Assembly: GCA_023441105.1 (NCBI GenBank)
Contig: JAEZQX010000509.1
Span: 1-45,638 of the forward strand
Length of the DNA stretch: 45,638 nucleotides
Direction of reading: 5' to 3'
From: Pseudomonadota bacterium
GTDB lineage: Bacteria > Pseudomonadota > Gammaproteobacteria > Burkholderiales > Burkholderiaceae
Positions within the stretch are counted from its first letter, which is position 1. Each line of letters starts with the position of its first letter. This document shows, in pieces, positions 42,010-45,638 of this stretch. The position numbers were made by a program, and so were the translations under genes. Below the pieces are notes generated by a model, which ran no database searches, was not told where the DNA came from, and saw nothing but the letters and a program-made list of their open reading frames with translations.

Positions 42010-42163
42010 CCTCTCCCCCTCGCCGCTGACGCCCAGCGCAATTGTGCAATCTTGCCTTGCCGGCACGGCCCAGGGGCCGCCGGTCGACGACCGCCGCCAA
42101 CGCTCCGGGCATCGAAGATGCTCCGCCGCATCGCATCAAGCCACCAACTAAACGGGATCCACG

Positions 42164-42682
42164 ATGCCATTCGCAACGGGCCAGGCAGTCATTCATGAAG
42201 TCGAGGTAGCAGGCATCGTCACCAAGACCGTGGCAGTCATCGGTTCCGTCGACAACGACCTGGTCACCCTGGACGCTGCTGCCGGCGGCAGCATTCCCGG
42301 CAGCTTCCGGCTTGGCGACGGTCAGCGCCTCGACGCCGCCGCCAGCGTCAACGAGCGCATCGTCGAGCTACCGGCGCCGCCCAGCGACCTATGGGGTCCC
42401 CGCTCGGGCTGGATTCCTGCTGCCAAGCCACCACGACGGGAGGGCTGGTATGAGTTCAGGAGCGCTGTCGACGGCGCCGTGGACCTGGGCTATTTCGTCG
42501 CCGGCAACTGGCTGACGGCGAGCGGAGCGGCGCCCATCACCCTCACCGGCGAAGAGTCATGGCAGGGCCTGTCCGCGGACCCGGTGGAGCTCTACCTGGA
42601 TGCCGAACCGGTTGCGGCGGAACCCCCCATACAGGTAGCGGAGCCGGAGCGCCGCGGCAACGCAAGATCCGGGAACAGGTGA
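42164..42682 (+). CDS. Hypothetical protein, 172 aa
   Basis: An acidic, beta-rich soluble protein with no signal peptide and no membrane helix. It begins MPFATGQAVIHEVEVAGIV, then has repeated short strands separated by turns, a Trp-rich middle (DLWGPRSGWIPAAKPP), and a Pro/Glu-rich tail. No domain is recognised. ATG at 42164 has a CGGGA about 6 nt upstream. It is divergent from the exported protein (gap about 150 bp) and precedes the second pseudo-kinase by 214 bp on the same strand. Confidence 0.6.
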   Translation: MPFATGQAVIHEVEVAGIVTKTVAVIGSVDNDLVTLDAAAGGSIPGSFRLGDGQRLDAAASVNERIVELPAPPSDLWGPRSGWIPAAKPPRREGWYEFRSAVDGAVDLGYFVAGNWLTASGAAPITLTGEESWQGLSADPVELYLDAEPVAAEPPIQVAEPERRGNARSGNR

Positions 42683-42794
42683 GACACACAGCAGGAAGCG
42701 TAGCCGGCGGCTGAAGTCCCGCCCCGCGGCGCGAACGAACGGCCAGCCGGACGACCCGGTCCAAGGGCCACCATCGCCACGCTGCCGACCCCGA

Positions 42795-42840
42795 AGCTTC
42801 GCTGTACTGTCTGCAGGAGCTTCGCTGTACTGTCCGCAGG
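42795..42840. repeat. Tandem direct repeat of 23 bp, two copies
   Basis: Copies at 42795-42817 and 42818-42840 begin AGCTTCGCTGTACTG and end GCAGG, with one mismatch. They abut without a gap and lie 57-102 bp before the pseudo-kinase gene at 42897, so they could be tandem binding sites for a regulator or a simple duplication. Confidence 0.85.
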
Positions 42841-42896
42841 GCGGGTCTTCCCATGGCGCTGAATCGCGCAACCGACAGACCAGCATGGGGGCGTAG

Positions 42897-44018
42897 ATGC
42901 AATCGGAGAGTCGATCCGCGGCCAACGCCTGGTTGACCCACCTCCTGGGCAGCGCTTCGGAACATGCGGTCGTCTTCCTGAACGCCGGCGGACGTGTCGT
43001 CGCGTGGCTGGGCGCGGCCGAACGGGTGTTCGGCTATCGCAAGGCCGAGGCGCTCGAGCTTGAATTCGGCGACCTGTTCACTGCGGACGACCGCAGGCTG
43101 CAACTCGACCTGCAGGAGCTGGCGGTCGCGCGCGCCTTGGGGCGCTCCGAGGACGAGCGCTGGCACGTCCGCAAGGACGGCAGTCTCTTCTGGGCCAGCG
43201 GTGTACTGGCGGTGATCCACACGTCGCAGGGTGCGATCGAAGCCTACTGCAAGGTCCTGCGGGACCGCACGGACCTTCGCCAGCAACTGGATACCCTGCA
43301 GAATCGCGTGCGCGCGCTGCAGCAGGAGAACGAACGCAAGAGCCAGCTCCTCGACTCCCTGGGCCATCAGCTGCAGGCCCTGGCCGGGCCCCTCGAGAAG
43401 GTGGCCGACCTGGCGGAGGCCGAGCAGCCGCAGGCGCTGCGCAACCGGCAGTTGGGGGCCCAGGCCCGGCGGTTGGCCGCGATGGCCGACCTTCTCGAGC
43501 AGGAGGCTACGCATGAAGCGGCCTTCCGGATCGGAATGCCGGAGCCTCGCCTGAAGGTCCGCCCGCTCATCCTCCAGGAGGCTCTGAAGGCCGCCATCCG
43601 GAGTGTCCGTCCGGCAGCCCAGGCGGGCGGCCGACAGATTCACCTGACCGCTCCCGCGATAGCCCTGGCGGTGAGCTCGGATCCGGCCAGACTGCGGGAG
43701 ATGCTGCAGACGCTGCTGACGCACGCGCTGAAGCAGACCGCCTCGGGTGGCGACATTCACGTCACCGCCACGAGGGAAGGCCCCAGCGCCGTCGTGCGCG
43801 TCATCGACGATGACACCGGCATCTCGGGCCGACGCCTGTCCCGTCTTCTCCTTCTCCTCACGGGAACCGACCGGTCGGCCGCTGTGCAGGAGCCAGAGCT
43901 CGACCTGGCGGCGGTGAGGGATCTGGCCACCTTGCACGGTGGAAGCCTGGAGGCCAGGAGTCCGGGAACGGCAAAGGGCAGCGTCATCTGCCTGCGGCTG
44001 CCGATGGCGGCGCCCTGA
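42897..44018 (+). CDS. PAS-domain pseudo-histidine kinase (second copy)
   Basis: A 373-residue soluble protein, paralogous to those at 19023 and 31816. The PAS part (1-130) keeps the shared SEDERWHVRKDG and LRDRTD, then a coiled segment. The H-box reads LGHQLQALA (His 157): the His stays but Glu is Gln and Asn is lost. The N-box reads LLTHALKQT, lacking Asn. The G1 box is DDDTGI, and the G2 glycines are replaced by ELDLAAV. ATP binding and autophosphorylation are therefore unlikely. GGGGG stands shortly before the ATG. Two tandem 23-bp repeats lie upstream. No cognate regulator gene is adjacent; the receiver at 38574 with Glu instead of Asp is the nearest candidate partner. Confidence 0.85.
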   Translation: MQSESRSAANAWLTHLLGSASEHAVVFLNAGGRVVAWLGAAERVFGYRKAEALELEFGDLFTADDRRLQLDLQELAVARALGRSEDERWHVRKDGSLFWASGVLAVIHTSQGAIEAYCKVLRDRTDLRQQLDTLQNRVRALQQENERKSQLLDSLGHQLQALAGPLEKVADLAEAEQPQALRNRQLGAQARRLAAMADLLEQEATHEAAFRIGMPEPRLKVRPLILQEALKAAIRSVRPAAQAGGRQIHLTAPAIALAVSSDPARLREMLQTLLTHALKQTASGGDIHVTATREGPSAVVRVIDDDTGISGRRLSRLLLLLTGTDRSAAVQEPELDLAAVRDLATLHGGSLEARSPGTAKGSVICLRLPMAAP

Positions 44019-44116
44019 GACAGCTCTCGAACGACCCTTGGCGAGGCCTTGGGTATGTCCCTTGCCCGAAAAAATGGGTAAATTGCACATTTGGGACACG
44101 CCAGGGAGGTTTGGGC

Positions 44117-44356
44117 GTGAGACGAGAGGCAAACATCGGCTGCCGGACGCTGAAGCAGATTCCGGGTGGATCGGTAACCGCGGCGGCCGACCGGCTGCCG
44201 CCCTGCACTGCGAACTCGCATCCGCAGGTAGTAGAGGTCGACACGCAGCTGTGGGGGCGCTACAAGGTGACGTTCCAGCCGGTGCGACACACCGGGCCGA
44301 GGGGGCTCGCGCCCCGCTGGCTGTGGATTCCAATCGCAGCAGAGCGGCTGGCGTGA
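44117..44356 (+). CDS. Small basic protein of unknown function, 79 aa
   Basis: GTG at 44117 with a strong GGGAGG 7 nt upstream (44104-44109). The product is basic with many aromatics in its second half (WGRYKVTFQPVRHT then RWLWIPIAAERLA). No known domain. An AT-rich stretch at 44069-44092 precedes it and may hold its promoter. It lies just after the second pseudo-kinase on the same strand, about 98 bp apart. Confidence 0.55.
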   Translation: MRREANIGCRTLKQIPGGSVTAAADRLPPCTANSHPQVVEVDTQLWGRYKVTFQPVRHTGPRGLAPRWLWIPIAAERLA

Positions 44357-44409
44357 GGGGTGCCTGCTGGTAGTGCTGGGCTGAGCGACCGACCCTGCGC
44401 GCCGGCAAG

Positions 44410-45638
44410 CTACGACCTGCCGACCCGGCGCAGGGCCGTCGCCAGGCGTCGGACCCCCATCTCGATCTGCTCCGGCGTGAGTAGTGCATAGCCGAGTACC
44501 AGGCCGGCCCGACGCGATGTCCTCCCGCGCCTCGGCCCTGGCACATGGAATGGTCCCAACGGATAGACCTGGACATGCTCACGACGGGCAGAGGCTACGA
44601 CGGCTTCCTCGTCGGCCTCGGACAAGTCGTCGATCCACACGACGACATGCAGGCCGCTCGCGGCGCCTTGTATCGTGATCCGATCCGCCAGATGATGTTG
44701 CAGCGACCCGAGCAGAGCGCTTTGGCGCTCCTGCTGGGCGCGGCGCATGCGACGAACGTGTCGCTCGTAGATGCCGTTCTCGAGAAGCAGGGCAAGGGCG
44801 CGTTGCGCGACAAGCGGCGCATGCCGATCGGCGAGCCGCTTGGCTGCGGCGAAGGTCGCCGCGATCCGCGTCGGCAGCACCATGTAGCCGAGTCGCAGCC
44901 GCGGCGACAGGGTCTTGGAGAAAGTGCCGACATGAAGCACCAGGCCGCGATCGTCCAGTGTCTGCAGGCTGGCTTCCGGCCGCACGCCGAAGCGGTATTC
45001 ACTGTCGTAGTCGTCCTCCATGATCCAGGCGCCGCGCCTCGCTGCCCACTCCAGCAGGGCATGGCGGCGACTGACCGTGAGAAAGGCGCCAAGTGGAAAC
45101 TGGTGCGTCGGCGTGACGAAAACCAGCCGGGCGACCGGCACCTTCTCGAGTTCGTCCGTGCGCAGACCGTGCTGGTCGACGCCGACACCGTGGAGCCTCG
45201 CGCCGGCGGCCTCGAACACATGGTGCGCCATGCGGTATCCGGGATTCTCCACTGCCACGATGTCACCGGGATCGACCAGTAGCCGCGCACTCAGGTCGAT
45301 GGCCTGCTGCGAGCCGTTGACGATCAGCAATTGCTCGAGGTCGCAGACGAGCCCCTTGGCACGGCCCAGGTAGGCTTGCAGCGCGCGGCGCAGGCCCAGG
45401 TCTCCCCGAGGGTCGCCATAGGCGAGTCTTCCCGGGCGCTCGCGCTCGACGCGGCGCGACGCCTTCGACCACGACAGGGTCGGAAAATCGCTTCCGGCCA
45501 GGGGTCCGTAGACGAAATCGACGACGCCGGCCGGAGGCGATTCGATAGGCGGCAGTGAGAGCTTCGATATACGCTCGCCGACGACCGCAAGACGGGGGCG
45601 TACTTCACCCTCCCGGGGGCCGAGCCGCGCGGCCGGCC
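44410..45638 (-). CDS. MocR/PdxR-type transcriptional regulator, aminotransferase part (N-terminus beyond window)
   Basis: About 408 residues are visible; the gene runs off the right edge, so its GntR-type helix-turn-helix is not seen. The linker region and the fold-type I aminotransferase domain are present: VVDFVYGPLAGSDFPTL, LAYGDPRGDLGLRRAL, VNGSQQAIDLSARLL, DDYDSEYRFG and the pyridoxal-phosphate Lys in TFSKTLSPRLRLGY. MocR regulators bind pyridoxal phosphate and often control vitamin B6, amine or GABA metabolism. The controlled gene is probably divergent, beyond the edge. The stop is TAG at 44410. Confidence 0.93.
   Translation of the reverse strand, partial: PAARLGPREGEVRPRLAVVGERISKLSLPPIESPPAGVVDFVYGPLAGSDFPTLSWSKASRRVERERPGRLAYGDPRGDLGLRRALQAYLGRAKGLVCDLEQLLIVNGSQQAIDLSARLLVDPGDIVAVENPGYRMAHHVFEAAGARLHGVGVDQHGLRTDELEKVPVARLVFVTPTHQFPLGAFLTVSRRHALLEWAARRGAWIMEDDYDSEYRFGVRPEASLQTLDDRGLVLHVGTFSKTLSPRLRLGYMVLPTRIAATFAAAKRLADRHAPLVAQRALALLLENGIYERHVRRMRRAQQERQSALLGSLQHHLADRITIQGAASGLHVVVWIDDLSEADEEAVVASARREHVQVYPLGPFHVPGPRRGRTSRRAGLVLGYALLTPEQIEMGVRRLATALRRVGRS

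Noticed and set aside
44062..44084. TTGCCC and TAAATT as a promoter for the small protein at 44117
   Set aside because: The spacing between them is only 11 bp, too short for a sigma-70 promoter.
1..45638. CRISPR arrays, tRNA or rRNA genes, insertion sequences
   Set aside because: No regularly spaced repeats, no cloverleaf-like segments with a TTCGANTC arm and CCA end, no rRNA-like conserved segments and no transposase motifs were seen. The direct repeats found have only two copies.

Overview
The window is GC-rich chromosomal DNA from a proteobacterium. The order holB, pilZ, tatD-type nuclease, ankyrin protein at the left edge, the Liv-type ABC transporter paired with a beta-keto acid cleavage enzyme, and the short H-NS protein together suggest a betaproteobacterium, probably Burkholderiales. 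A high-GC gammaproteobacterium is not excluded. From about 23 kb rightwards the DNA is visibly less GC-rich and gene-sparser, with many lipoproteins, orphan and degenerate proteins, so it reads as accessory DNA.

Layout. 1-5.4 kb: housekeeping tail (holB end, pilZ, TatD nuclease), then an exported ankyrin protein, a lipoprotein and an MFS exporter. 5.4-7.8 kb (minus): the ergothioneine genes egtD-egtB. 8.1-9.9 kb: a 55-aa membrane protein and a hybrid histidine kinase. 10-18.5 kb: a catabolic locus. On the minus strand a binding protein, LivH, a LivM-LivG-LivF triple fusion, a lambda-crystallin-type 3-hydroxyacid dehydrogenase and a BKACE-family enzyme form one operon. It diverges from a GntR/FCD regulator and an SDR, with a perfect 14-bp palindrome between them. 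18.5-21.8 kb: Fur-family regulator, PAS histidine kinase and MOSC protein, overlapping one another, then an MscS-type channel. 21.7-26.1 kb: nitronate monooxygenase, exported hydrolase, PEBP-family protein and an SDR.

The most notable single site is at 26206-26233: a 28-bp sequence with the layout of a XerCD dif site, in an 836-bp stretch without a convincing gene. FtsK-orienting octamers (GGGNAGGG) found by eye mostly point toward it from both sides. The window therefore probably contains the replication terminus of its replicon, or a Xer-type attachment site.

Right of the dif-like site: a lipoprotein hydrolase, two small lipoproteins, an NhaP-type antiporter, a pseudo-histidine kinase, H-NS, and a three-gene operon (DUF2946-like, TonB receptor, YcnI/DUF1775) that looks like copper uptake. 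Then come a stand-alone ligase adenylation domain with altered motifs, a receiver domain with Glu at the phospho-acceptor position, a small ABM-like protein with a probable frameshift, a Tat-exported FAD oxidase preceded by a 29-codon membrane micro-ORF, unknown proteins, a second pseudo-histidine kinase, and a MocR-type regulator cut by the right edge.

A recurring theme is one intact PAS histidine kinase (19023-20147) plus two close paralogues (31816-32919 and 42897-44018) that keep the PAS domain and the H-box histidine but have lost the ATP-binding motifs. I saw no rRNA, tRNA, CRISPR array or insertion sequence.
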